Part shown: piece after piece, positions 53,494 to 61,838 of the stretch | Layout: each line of letters begins with the position of its first letter | Numbering within the stretch: the stretch's first letter is position 1 | Source: Shewanella fidelis ATCC BAA-318 | GTDB taxonomy: Bacteria; Pseudomonadota; Gammaproteobacteria; Enterobacterales; Shewanellaceae | Assembly: GCF_000518605.1 (NCBI RefSeq) | Contig: NZ_JADX01000004.1 | Location: forward strand, 1-64,000 | DNA length: 64,000 nucleotides | Direction: 5' to 3' | The notes under the pieces: generated by a model | Seen by the model: only the letters and a program-made list of their open reading frames with translations | Database searches by the model: none | Told to the model about the DNA's origin: nothing | Position numbers and translations under genes: made by a program

Positions 53494-55018
53494 TTTTAAA
53501 ACAAAAATTGAACGATTACTGCCAGAACACGATTATCCAGCAGGGTTGATTCATCCATACTGGGCTAGAAAGCCATTAAACATAATAGAAACAATTATCT
53601 GTCACTACACAAAAGAAGGGGACACTATTGCAGATCCTTTTATGGGGTCTGGTACATCAATAGTGGCGGCAGTTAAGAACAAAAGGAATGCCATTGGCTG
53701 TGACTTAAGTCCCGTTTCTAAATTATTAGTAGACTCAATACTTGGTTCAGCAAAAGACCCAATTCGACTTAAAAAAGTACTAGACCTCGCAGTTGAAGAT
53801 TGGATTAACTTTAGTAGTTTTCTATATCAGACAAATGATGGGAAGTGTGTTGAGCGTGAAACATTTTTTGTCGAGGGTAATTATGTAAATGGAGCATTTA
53901 CATTAGCTTTTGATGAAGCTAAGTTAAAACCATTGGTAAACGGTAACTTAAAAGGAAAGGTTGAAATTGTTAAGGAAGTCGAATTCATTAACCCTGTACC
54001 AATAAATTTATCAATCTCTCCTATAGACTTTTCCAAAATTGAATTTACTGAGAATACTCGTATTGCAGTTCATAAAGGGGCTAAAGCGTCTGATTTTTTT
54101 ACCAATAGAAATATAGTTTTTATAAACCATGTTCAAAATTACATAGCTAATAATGTTACTAATGATGAAGAAACTAAGTTTCTAAAATTATTCCTATCAT
54201 CAATGATTCCATTATTAAGACTTAGCGATAAGAAAGCTAGCTCTCAATGGCCTTACTGGAGGCCAAAAAAAGAGTTAACTTCACGAAATCCAATTGTTGC
54301 CATAAAGAGAAGATATAAATCTTTTGTCGATTGTTTAAAGTGGGAAGAAGGTGAGTTAAATACTGTAGATGCAAATGCTAAAGTGTTTCAAATACCTGCA
54401 GAGTTATTGCCATATAAATATCAGGGAAAAGTAGACTTAATTGTTACAGACCCTCCATATGCCGATCATGCGCCTTATTTAGAATATTCTGATTTGTATT
54501 GGTCTATTGTTGCTGGTGAAAGAACAGACGCTCTTTGGGATAAGGAGATTGTTAAGACTAATGCTGTAGGAAGGGAAAAAGACTCTCAGAACTATGAATC
54601 TAGAATGTTCGATACTATATCTTCTGTTTTATCCATGTTGAAAGATGGTGGTTATTTTGTGTTTTTTTATCTAGATAAGAATATACACCACTGGGAGTCG
54701 ATAAAAGCTGCAATAGAGCAATCTGGCTGTATTACTGAAGATGTTATTGCAATTCCAAAGCAAAGGCGATCAATGAAAGCTGTAACCTCTCCAGGTAAAA
54801 CTTTGGATGGAGATCTAATAGTCATATGTAAAAAGTTAGGAAGTAACAGTAAAATAAGTTTACCTAAGTTGGCTATGAAAGAAGTTCTATTAGAAATCGA
54901 GAGCATAGAGAATTCTACTTATTTTGAACGATTTGGGTTATTTATTAAAAAATATTTGACGGTAGAAGTATTAGACTTTAAAGATTGGTCTTTAAAAGAT
55001 ATATCAAGGGTTATATAG
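53486..55018 (+). CDS. Second DNA methyltransferase of the island
   Basis: A 510-residue DNA methyltransferase. The N-terminus carries HPYWARKPLNIIETI and the SAM-binding ADPFMGSGTS (residues 49-58), and the catalytic DPPY lies at residues 322-325 (IVTDPPYADHAPYLEYSDLY). The segment HPYWARKPL recalls the start of COG1743/DUF1156-type adenine methylases. About 265 residues lie between the two motifs and could hold target recognition. It resembles the methylase half of the following gene in motif order and local sequence, so the two may be paralogues. It overlaps the D12 methylase gene by eight bases; the next gene starts immediately after its stop. Confidence 0.85.
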   Translation: MNSFKTKIERLLPEHDYPAGLIHPYWARKPLNIIETIICHYTKEGDTIADPFMGSGTSIVAAVKNKRNAIGCDLSPVSKLLVDSILGSAKDPIRLKKVLDLAVEDWINFSSFLYQTNDGKCVERETFFVEGNYVNGAFTLAFDEAKLKPLVNGNLKGKVEIVKEVEFINPVPINLSISPIDFSKIEFTENTRIAVHKGAKASDFFTNRNIVFINHVQNYIANNVTNDEETKFLKLFLSSMIPLLRLSDKKASSQWPYWRPKKELTSRNPIVAIKRRYKSFVDCLKWEEGELNTVDANAKVFQIPAELLPYKYQGKVDLIVTDPPYADHAPYLEYSDLYWSIVAGERTDALWDKEIVKTNAVGREKDSQNYESRMFDTISSVLSMLKDGGYFVFFYLDKNIHHWESIKAAIEQSGCITEDVIAIPKQRRSMKAVTSPGKTLDGDLIVICKKLGSNSKISLPKLAMKEVLLEIESIENSTYFERFGLFIKKYLTVEVLDFKDWSLKDISRVI

Positions 55019-57361
55019 ATGTATTGGTTATTTAGTGAAGAAAAACAAAAAGAAATTCGTGAACTTATTGATAACTTAGTTATGTCTTTATCTGAAGTAA
55101 ATCATAAGCCTCCACACCAAGATCAAGTTTTTCCGTTTCAGGGAAGAAAGGCCATAAATCATGCTAAGACAGTTATTGATGCCCTAACTAGTGAAGGCGA
55201 TATAATTTGTGATCCATTTGTAGGGTCTGGGAGTTTTGCATACGCAGGTGCTATGTGTGACAGAAATGTTCTTGCTAATGAGTTTGAAGTTTATACAAAT
55301 CGCATGGCATTTGCTCCATTTTCCTTGCCTGACAAGCAAGAGCTTATAAACTCTTTCAATGAATTTGTGAGTCATATACGCCCATATATAGATAACCTCT
55401 ATCGCACTCGTTGTGTTTGCGGACAGATATTACCATTGGACTCATTATTCTTCGATAGATCCCCTCTACGTTACACAGGGGTAGCAAGCCATGAAAGGTT
55501 AGGAGATAATGGGGAAAATATAACTTTCCGTGGAAAATTTAAGTGTAAATCATGTGGTGCTATAGAAAAACACTTTGATGATTACGATCAAGAAGTTTTA
55601 GATACTATAGAAGCCGTAGAAGAGGACTTTTTTGAATTTAGGCTGATTGAAAACTCACGTATTAATTTGAGTTCTGATTTCTTAGACTATAAAAAACTGT
55701 TTCCAAAGAGAAGCAGGTTGGTTTTGACCTATCTTTGGAAAGAACTAGAATTATTTGCAATAGACCCTCTATGTAAGAAATTTATTGAAGATGCCTTACT
55801 TTCAGTAATTCCATTGGCTAAATACAAAGACTACAGAAGTAAGAGCCAAGATCTACATTGTCCGCCTCAAATGTTACGTGAGAGTAATATATTGAATGCT
55901 TTAATTAAGCAGGTTAATAAAAGGGCAAAAACTCTCTACGGGTATGACTTAAATAATTATCAAAATGCGGAGCTTCATTGCGATGATTTTCGAAGATTCT
56001 TGTCTTCTATTCAACCCGAAGGTGTTGATCTAGTTGTTACCGATCCTCCTTGGAATGATGGGAATGCTTATTTTGAAAGGGCACAGCTTTACCACCCTTG
56101 GTTAGGGTATGACTTAAAGGCAGACGATGACAGGCTGTCTAACGAAGTCATTGTAACAGACTCTCCTGAGCGCCCAGATAAGAGAGAAAAAGAACAATGG
56201 TGGAGTGATGTAGAGGACTTGTTTGAAAAGTCATATGTGGTATTAAAAGAACATGCTTTTTTAGTATTGTATTTTAGACCTGTGCCTGCAAATGAATGGA
56301 TCGTTAATTTCAATAGATTAAAGTTATTGGCAAGAATGAATGGCTTTGAACCTTTATTGACTTGTGATTTAACTAATAAAGATCCTTCCATGAGAATTCA
56401 GCAAAGTGCTCATTATGCGTTTAGTAGTGATTTAATTTTAACTTTCATTAAGCTAAGTGATAGTGAAAGAAGAGTTTATTGTGAAGGTCACGATGTCGAT
56501 GAGATTTCTTTTCGGGTCGCAGTAGAGCTACAGGATGAGTTGTTTGATGCTTTTACATTAACTCAGTGGCTGAAAGCTATGTATGAAAAGGTAAAATCAC
56601 TTGGTTTAATGCAATTGAACTTACCTAAGAATAGACATCTACTTCATGACTCATTCTTAAGAGTCTGTGAGGACAGAGGAACAGGTAAATACCTTCCTAA
56701 AGCAATAACTCCTTATTCGGATGAAATTTTTAATACGCCATACATTGAACGGGTTTCTTTATATGTGCCATATGTTATTGAAGAATTGTTATTTAAATCA
56801 GACAAATTTACGTTTGATCAATTTTTGTTAAAAATTGCTGAGTTTGTTGAGAATGGTACAAGAGCAATACTTAAAGATATATTGGAAGATTCTGAAAATT
56901 CAATCCATTCTTTACTAAACTTGTATGCAGAACCAATAGAGGGGGGGCTTTATTTCACAAAGCGTCCGCTACCTCAAATTCCTAGTAATATTGCAAACTT
57001 ATTGGAATTAGCCCCTTATGAGTTTGAAGTATTCACTGCAAAATTATTAGAATTAGAAGGGTTCACTAATGTTGTTGTTTCTGGACAAGCTGGAGACCGT
57101 GGTGTTGATGTACGTTGTAATGATGGAAATGGCGATTTAGTTATTGTTCAGTGTAAACGTTATACGAAATCAAATATCGGTTCTACTCCAATACAGAGGC
57201 TTCATAGTTTTGCTGTTACAAGGGGAGCTTCAAGAAAAATATGCATTACGACCACAGACTTTACTCGTGATGGCTATGATGAAGCTAAAAAAGCAGATGT
57301 AGAGCTAATTAATAGGGAAGCTTTAGAAAATTTGGTACATAAGCATAACTTGTTTAATTAG
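55019..57361 (+). CDS. DNA methyltransferase fused to a zinc ribbon and an Mrr-type nuclease
   Basis: A 780-residue fusion. Residues 40-90 hold the SAM-binding motif CDPFVGSGSFAYAG. Residues 132-179 hold a probable zinc ribbon (CVC and CKSC pairs). The catalytic motif is DPPW at 342-345. A helical region spans about 490-650. Residues about 665-775 form an Mrr-like restriction endonuclease: YEFEVFTAKLLELEGF, then Asp697 in GDRGVDV and Gln711-x-Lys713 in IVQCKRYTKS, the PD-(D/E)xK arrangement. Methylase and nuclease in one chain suggest a restriction-modification enzyme, with the two preceding methylases perhaps protecting both strands or different sites. That assignment is an inference. AT-rich; the ATG directly follows the preceding stop. 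Confidence 0.87.
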   Translation: MYWLFSEEKQKEIRELIDNLVMSLSEVNHKPPHQDQVFPFQGRKAINHAKTVIDALTSEGDIICDPFVGSGSFAYAGAMCDRNVLANEFEVYTNRMAFAPFSLPDKQELINSFNEFVSHIRPYIDNLYRTRCVCGQILPLDSLFFDRSPLRYTGVASHERLGDNGENITFRGKFKCKSCGAIEKHFDDYDQEVLDTIEAVEEDFFEFRLIENSRINLSSDFLDYKKLFPKRSRLVLTYLWKELELFAIDPLCKKFIEDALLSVIPLAKYKDYRSKSQDLHCPPQMLRESNILNALIKQVNKRAKTLYGYDLNNYQNAELHCDDFRRFLSSIQPEGVDLVVTDPPWNDGNAYFERAQLYHPWLGYDLKADDDRLSNEVIVTDSPERPDKREKEQWWSDVEDLFEKSYVVLKEHAFLVLYFRPVPANEWIVNFNRLKLLARMNGFEPLLTCDLTNKDPSMRIQQSAHYAFSSDLILTFIKLSDSERRVYCEGHDVDEISFRVAVELQDELFDAFTLTQWLKAMYEKVKSLGLMQLNLPKNRHLLHDSFLRVCEDRGTGKYLPKAITPYSDEIFNTPYIERVSLYVPYVIEELLFKSDKFTFDQFLLKIAEFVENGTRAILKDILEDSENSIHSLLNLYAEPIEGGLYFTKRPLPQIPSNIANLLELAPYEFEVFTAKLLELEGFTNVVVSGQAGDRGVDVRCNDGNGDLVIVQCKRYTKSNIGSTPIQRLHSFAVTRGASRKICITTTDFTRDGYDEAKKADVELINREALENLVHKHNLFN

Positions 57362-57587
57362 GTATAGTTGAACACATAGCTTTTGTAAAGTTAAGTGGGT
57401 TTATCTGGTCGAAGCACTTTTATATTTACATAAATCAGCAAAGTGTAAATATTGATATGTTTGTTGGCTTTTATTGTAATTTAAAGGTTTTACTCATTCA
57501 CTCGTACATTGCTTTTGAATTTTATACGTAAACTACCATTCTAGATGCTATAAAGCGATTGCTGTCTGAAACACAGTAACACGTTAC
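57362..57587. other. Short intergenic stretch after the methylase-nuclease gene
   Basis: About 225 AT-rich bases without a supported gene. The inverted end of the IS4-type element and its hairpin begin just after it. Confidence 0.45.
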
Positions 57588-57611
57588 AAAAACCAGCCTT
57601 ACGGCTAATGC
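57588..57611 (+). repeat. Left inverted end of the IS4-family element
   Basis: Twenty of 24 bases pair with 59030-59053; only the central TTAC is not symmetric. The hairpin AGCC-TTAC-GGCT at its centre could also act in termination. Confidence 0.65.
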
Positions 57612-57640
57612 CAGTCAGTTAAGTTGACTGGCATTTTTCT
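57607..57640 (+). terminator. Terminator-like hairpin
   Basis: AATGCCAGTCA and TGACTGGCATT (11 pairs) followed by TTTCTTTTT. It could end transcription of the methylase operon, whose last stop lies 245 bases upstream, and it also protects the inverted IS4 end from outside transcription. Confidence 0.7.
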
Positions 57641-58944
57641 TTTTATAGGGGGATTTGCTAGGTTTAGGTTGAACAGCCCTCGAAAAAACTCTATCTACTC
57701 GCTTTGTTTGTAGTTCAAAATTCCCAAGTATCTCTATCAGTTGCTCATAATGTTTTGGTAGATTGCCCGGGCTCATTAGTGGCAATCTGGCTAGATAGCT
57801 AAGTATCATACTCGCACAGTTTCTTAAGCTGAGGCGATTGGCCCATATTCCTTTTCTGGATGAGGCCTCTGTCATTGCTTGGCGCATCAGGTTATACCCT
57901 AGTAACAAGCCCCATAATTCCTGCTCAACCATCTTTGATTTTTTGCTTCTTAATGTGTACTCGTTGTTTAATAGTGTCTGTTTACATCTCTCTGTAGCTA
58001 AGCTCGATTTCTCAGCGATGACTATAAAGTTCTACGATTTCAGCACTTGAGAAGCGTAAGGGCTCAATCATTGAAGTTAATACTTGATGTAACTTCCCTT
58101 TTATTGACTTAGTCACTAGTCTCGCTTCAATGTACGTAGGTAAGTCAGGGTTTTGCTTCCGAGCTTGAGCCGATATTTTTAGTTTGACTTGTTTATCTAA
58201 TCGACCATTTGATTTTATGATTTCATATTGGAGCCCCTTTCTTACAGGTATCAGCCTGTTCCGTTCCTCACCGCTTTGCTGTCATTGATAGACTAAGTTT
58301 AAGGAGTAAAAGCCTTTATCGAATATTGTGAGGCTGTGATCTGGAGTGGACTGAATGAGCTCTTCTGCTAATTTTATTTCACTATTTTGGTAACGATCAA
58401 ATGCACTGTTTATCAGTTGATGGCTAGTCAGTTCCATATGGCACACCATTCGAACTTGAGGGAAAGAAGTGTCATCGCGCTGGTTTGATGGCGAGCCAAA
58501 AGCGAGGCGATTCTCAGGCGTGTCCTGAGTACGCCAAACAACACCATCAACAGCTAACAAGTTTAGCCCACACCAAGTCTCAAAATCAGCTTGCTTATAG
58601 TAATGTTCCGCCATCATTTGAAAGGAGTTTTTCATACTTTGAACACCAAGCCTCTGGCGCCCCTGAACGAGTGCACTTGGGGCAACGAGCTTCTTTTTAC
58701 CAGGTAACATTAGCTCCATGTGATTCGCGAGTTCCCATACAGACTGCTGTCGGTAGAAGCTCATACCAATCACTGACCACATAATGGCATCAAGTGGTAA
58801 TTAACGTTTCCTAACCGTGGCAACTCCAGCAGCCTCGAAGGCTTGCCGGATTATATTTTCATCCAATAAGTGATGGAGGTTTGTAAAAGCCGTGGCTTCT
58901 TGGTGGTATTCAAAAGCGGTACAGAAAGCTTGTTCTAAAGACAT
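57615..58944 (-). pseudogene. IS4-family transposase, degenerate
   Basis: A reading of about 443 codons from ATG 58944 (MSLEQAFCTAFEYHQEATAF) recovers a full-length IS4 transposase, including [13 protein letters not shown] and the late YREM (Y-(2)R-(3)E-(6)K type) region. It is broken by an in-frame TAA at 58801-58803, a TGA at 58282-58284, a TGA at 58012-58014 (the last two appear to replace Trp codons TGG), and an extra base near 57984 after which the frame continues as MVEQELWGLLLGYNLMRQAM. The gene is inactive. Confidence 0.85.
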
Positions 58945-58947
58945 AAA

Positions 58948-58979
58948 AAAATCCAATATCATTTCTGATATTGGATTTT
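58948..58979. terminator. Inverted repeat upstream of the IS4 transposase
   Basis: AAAATCCAATATCA and TGATATTGGATTTT form a perfect 14-base inverted repeat with a TTTC loop, with A/T runs on both sides. It lies just upstream of the transposase start and would block read-through transcription into it. Confidence 0.75.
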
Positions 58980-59029
58980 GAAGCCTTTTAAAGATCGGAC
59001 AATTGATCGTTTATATTCTTAAATGATCA

Positions 59030-59053
59030 GCATTAGCCTTACGGCTGGTTTTT
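59030..59053 (-). repeat. Right inverted end of the IS4-family element
   Basis: GCATTAGCCTTACGGCTGG then TTTTT, the inverted counterpart of 57588-57611. Confidence 0.65.
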
Positions 59054-59266
59054 TTGTACCTGCGCCCCCCTACAAAAGTACTACGCCCTTTTTCTATTTT
59101 TAGTCATAGAGCGATAAACAGCCTTGCGAGAGCATCAAAATTAATCTGATAGCTGTTAGGGTAGAAAAACGATAAATACAGGCAGCTTTTTAGCACCGCT
59201 TTAGTTTTATTAGTTAGTGGTGTCGCCGCTGTATTTGGTTATTTTAATACTAGGACTGTATTAGCT

Positions 59267-59662
59267 ATGCGGGTGCTACTTGCAATATTCTTGGTTATTT
59301 CTTGTTGCCTTTTGCCTGCTAAAGCGCAGGAAAGCGACATAGAAATTAGTGGTTTAGTGATAGATAGGACTCTGACTCGTTTTGGTAAAGACTTTAGTTT
59401 TTATTACTCAAGCTATTGGCGTGATTTGCCATTTACCCAAGGTTTTAATGTCACCTTATACGAGACGGTTTTCCCCCAAGCTGGTACGTTGCTGACACTT
59501 GAGGTTAACGGTACCACGGTTTACAAAACTCATTTTGGACGCAGAGCTAGTCCGATAAAGGAAAGAGCAGAGCAAGCGATTCTACTGACTATTGACCATT
59601 TAGCACGTGTTAGGGCAAATGCGATAACAGGTGAGTTAGCCGACAGCTCAGATGGATATTAG
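59267..59662 (+). CDS. csgE: Curli assembly protein CsgE
   Basis: CsgE caps the periplasmic side of the CsgG secretion channel and delivers curlin subunits. The 131-residue protein (Escherichia coli CsgE is 129) has a signal peptide (LLAIFLVISCCLLPAKAQ) and family landmarks LVIDRTLTRFGKDFSFYYSS, FNVTLYETVFPQAG and KTHFGRR. It is the first gene of csgEFG, ten bases before csgF. Confidence 0.93.
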   Translation: MRVLLAIFLVISCCLLPAKAQESDIEISGLVIDRTLTRFGKDFSFYYSSYWRDLPFTQGFNVTLYETVFPQAGTLLTLEVNGTTVYKTHFGRRASPIKERAEQAILLTIDHLARVRANAITGELADSSDGY

Positions 59663-59672
59663 GATAAGAATA

Positions 59673-60059
59673 ATGAATAACAGGATGTTAATTATTGCTG
59701 GACTATTCCTTGTTGGAACTAGCCAAGCAACCGAGCTTGTTTACACCCCAATTAACCCGAGTTTTGGTGGTTCAGCCTTGAACGGGTCTTATTTGTTGAA
59801 CAAAGCCAATGCCCAAAACGATCATACCGCAACGTCAGATGAGAAAGATTTTGTAAGCCGTTTTAAAGAATCTTTAGAGCGAAACATTATGAATACAATC
59901 ACGCGTGGTGTTGCAAGTGGTGAGATCACTGATGGCACTTATGATACGGGGGATTTCAGAATTGAAGTTGCCTCTATTGGTGGCGGGGTAATGTTGACTA
60001 TTACAAACCTTATTACAGGTGAGGTAACTGTCATTGAAATGCCGACATATGGAGGGTAG
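59673..60059 (+). CDS. csgF: Curli assembly protein CsgF
   Basis: CsgF sits at the outer face of the CsgG pore and helps attach the nucleator CsgB. The protein (128 residues from ATG 59673) has a signal peptide (LIIAGLFLVGTSQATE), the mature start LVYTPINPSFGGSALNGSYL that matches the known CsgG-binding segment of CsgF, and a C-terminal domain ending VIEMPTYGG. AGGATAAGA precedes the ATG; an upstream in-frame ATG overlapping csgE is less likely. Confidence 0.94.
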   Translation: MNNRMLIIAGLFLVGTSQATELVYTPINPSFGGSALNGSYLLNKANAQNDHTATSDEKDFVSRFKESLERNIMNTITRGVASGEITDGTYDTGDFRIEVASIGGGVMLTITNLITGEVTVIEMPTYGG

Positions 60060-60062
60060 TTT

Positions 60063-60824
60063 ATGAAAACCCTTATTACTTTCCTATTTATTGCGTTTCT
60101 ATCTGCTTGTAGTTTGGTACCAAAACCTGAGCTGAATATTACTGAGGCTAAATTAAACCCTGTCAGTGAAACCATGCAGAATTTAATGGCAAAGCCTGGC
60201 CCTAAATATCCTATCCCTGTCGCGGTATATTCCTTTAGAGATCAAACTGGGCAGTATAAGCCGCAGCAAAATGTGAGCTCGTTTTCTACAGCGGTGACCC
60301 AAGGCGCGACCTCGATGTTAGTGCAAACCTTACTGGATTCAAAATGGTTTACCCCAGTTGAAAGAGAAGGGCTGCAAAATTTACTTACCGAGAGAAAAAT
60401 TACTAAAAAACAAACGGTGAAAGCCAAAAAAGAGGAAGTGCCACAGCTGACAAATGCGCGCCTGCTTTTGGAAGGCGGCATTATTAGCTATGAAACTAAT
60501 ATTAGCACTGGTGGAGCGGGTGTAGAGTATTACGGTATTGGTGCCTCTGAGCTGTATCGAGAAGATCAAGTGACTATCTATTTACGTGCTGTTGATGTGC
60601 ATACCGGAAAAGTGATGATGTCTGTCTCGACGACTAAGCGGGTATTCTCACAAGAGATGCGAGCTGGGCTTATTCGTTTTACCAGTTTGAATCGTCTTGC
60701 TGAGGCTGAGATTGGTTTTACAACTAATGAGCCGGTGCAATTCTGTGTATTGCAAGCAATTGAGTTAGCGGTATCAGAATTGGTAGAAAAAGGAGTCGCT
60801 TTGGGGTATTGGGCGCCTGCATAG
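60063..60824 (+). CDS. csgG: Curli secretion channel lipoprotein CsgG
   Basis: CsgG is the nonameric outer membrane pore through which curlins leave the cell. The 253-residue protein has a lipoprotein signal with lipobox LSAC (Cys16) and follows Escherichia coli CsgG closely: YSFRDQTGQYKPQQNVSSFS, DSKWFTPVEREGLQNLLTER, LLLEGGIISYETNISTGGAG and GFTTNEPVQFCVLQAIELAV. It ends at GYWAPA and so lacks the C-terminal tail of about 20 residues of the E. coli protein (277 residues). It lies three bases after csgF. Confidence 0.95.
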   Translation: MKTLITFLFIAFLSACSLVPKPELNITEAKLNPVSETMQNLMAKPGPKYPIPVAVYSFRDQTGQYKPQQNVSSFSTAVTQGATSMLVQTLLDSKWFTPVEREGLQNLLTERKITKKQTVKAKKEEVPQLTNARLLLEGGIISYETNISTGGAGVEYYGIGASELYREDQVTIYLRAVDVHTGKVMMSVSTTKRVFSQEMRAGLIRFTSLNRLAEAEIGFTTNEPVQFCVLQAIELAVSELVEKGVALGYWAPA

Positions 60825-61100
60825 TGGTGATTCTTATCTAGTTTATTGATGAGAAAGGTAAATATTTCCTTTCTCTTCCATCTCAAACATTGCATTCAAT
60901 ATGTAATTTTTAGTCTATTCTGCCGTATACGTTTTTTTTTGTAGATAATAAGCTTGTGTAGGCAGGTTTTTATAGCTATTCACTTCATAATGTTATAATA
61001 ATGTTGCAAAGCTTGTTGGCGAATATCACGCTTGGAAAGCTAGAGAGCATATTTCTCTATCTGTCTTTGCTGATCCGCTCATGTTCATGGAGAGAATTCA
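60825..61100. other. Intergenic stretch between csgG and the csgD-like gene
   Basis: These 276 bases hold a stem-loop, GAGAAAGG / CCTTTCTC (60851-60875), followed by a short pyrimidine run that may weakly end the csgEFG transcript. The promoter of the regulator should lie to its right; no operator was recognised. Confidence 0.45.
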
Positions 61101-61766
61101 ATGAGTCAAATCGATGAGTTAGTTTTTATTCATCAGGTTGCGTCACCGTGTCATTTAGCTATTTTAGCTGAGTCGATAGGGTTAAAAACCAGAGTGATTA
61201 AGAAGCCGTCAGATCTTGTAATGGCTAAGGAATGCAACCGGTTTTATCTGGTTGCACAAAAAGGTACTGCACTTGACAGTAAAGGGATCCCTTTAGTTGC
61301 GGCGCGGCTGGTTTCGCAATTTCCGATAGCATTATACCAAGTTGAGCGGGGAACATTAGATCCAAAAGCGGCTTTGCTGCTTGGGATCAAAGGATTATTG
61401 TATGCAGATCAAGGAATGGATTTGCTGTTAACTGGGTTACGTAAAATGGTCGCTAATGAGCTTTGGTACGATAGAGTATTGCTTAGTGAAATGTTTAATC
61501 ATTTGGTTAAGCGTTTAGATAGCGGTGTAGAGCAGGTTGAAGATGCCGTGGTGATGCTGCAGATGCTAACTGAGCGAGAAAAAACCATTATACAACTGGT
61601 TTCAAGTGGAGCACGTAATAAAGAGATTGCTCATCAACTTTGTATTAGTGAGCATACTGTAAAAGCTCACATATCTTCAATTTTCAGAAAGACTCAGTCT
61701 CGTAATAGAGTTGAACTGCTGCGTTGGGCGCAAACTTATCAAAGTCAGTTTGAGTTGTGTTCATAG
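61101..61766 (+). CDS. csgD: CsgD-like LuxR-family regulator of curli
   Basis: A 221-residue regulator (Escherichia coli CsgD is 216). The N-terminal 130 residues form a receiver-like domain without the phosphorylation signature (VASPCHLAILAESIGLKTRV). The C-terminus is a LuxR/FixJ helix-turn-helix: LTEREKTIIQLVSSGARNKE and IAHQLCISEHTVKAHISSIF. CsgD activates curlin genes and links them to cyclic di-GMP and stress. The position between csgEFG and csgBA supports the assignment. GGAGAG lies seven bases before the ATG. Confidence 0.88.
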   Translation: MSQIDELVFIHQVASPCHLAILAESIGLKTRVIKKPSDLVMAKECNRFYLVAQKGTALDSKGIPLVAARLVSQFPIALYQVERGTLDPKAALLLGIKGLLYADQGMDLLLTGLRKMVANELWYDRVLLSEMFNHLVKRLDSGVEQVEDAVVMLQMLTEREKTIIQLVSSGARNKEIAHQLCISEHTVKAHISSIFRKTQSRNRVELLRWAQTYQSQFELCS

Positions 61767-61793
61767 CGACAGACTTTGATTCCAATTTAGATA

Positions 61794-61820
61794 AAAGGGA
61801 GCATCAGCTCCCTTTATTAG
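61794..61820. terminator. Bidirectional rho-independent terminator
   Basis: AAAGGGAGC and GCTCCCTTT with an ATCA loop, flanked by A/T-rich ends, lies between the convergent csgD-like and csgA genes and can serve both. Confidence 0.85.
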
Positions 61821-61838
61821 TCAATTGCGAGTTTATTT

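Larger units (their letters stand above)
57588..59053 (-). mobile_element. Decayed IS4-family insertion sequence
   Basis: About 1.47 kb bounded by inverted copies of a 24-base end: AAAAACCAGCC-TTAC-GGCTAATGC at the left and GCATTAGCC-TTAC-GGCTGGTTTTT at the right. It contains one IS4-type transposase gene on the minus strand broken by three stop codons and one frameshift. The element separates the methylase-nuclease operon from the curli genes. The precise ends and any target duplication could not be fixed. Confidence 0.75.
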
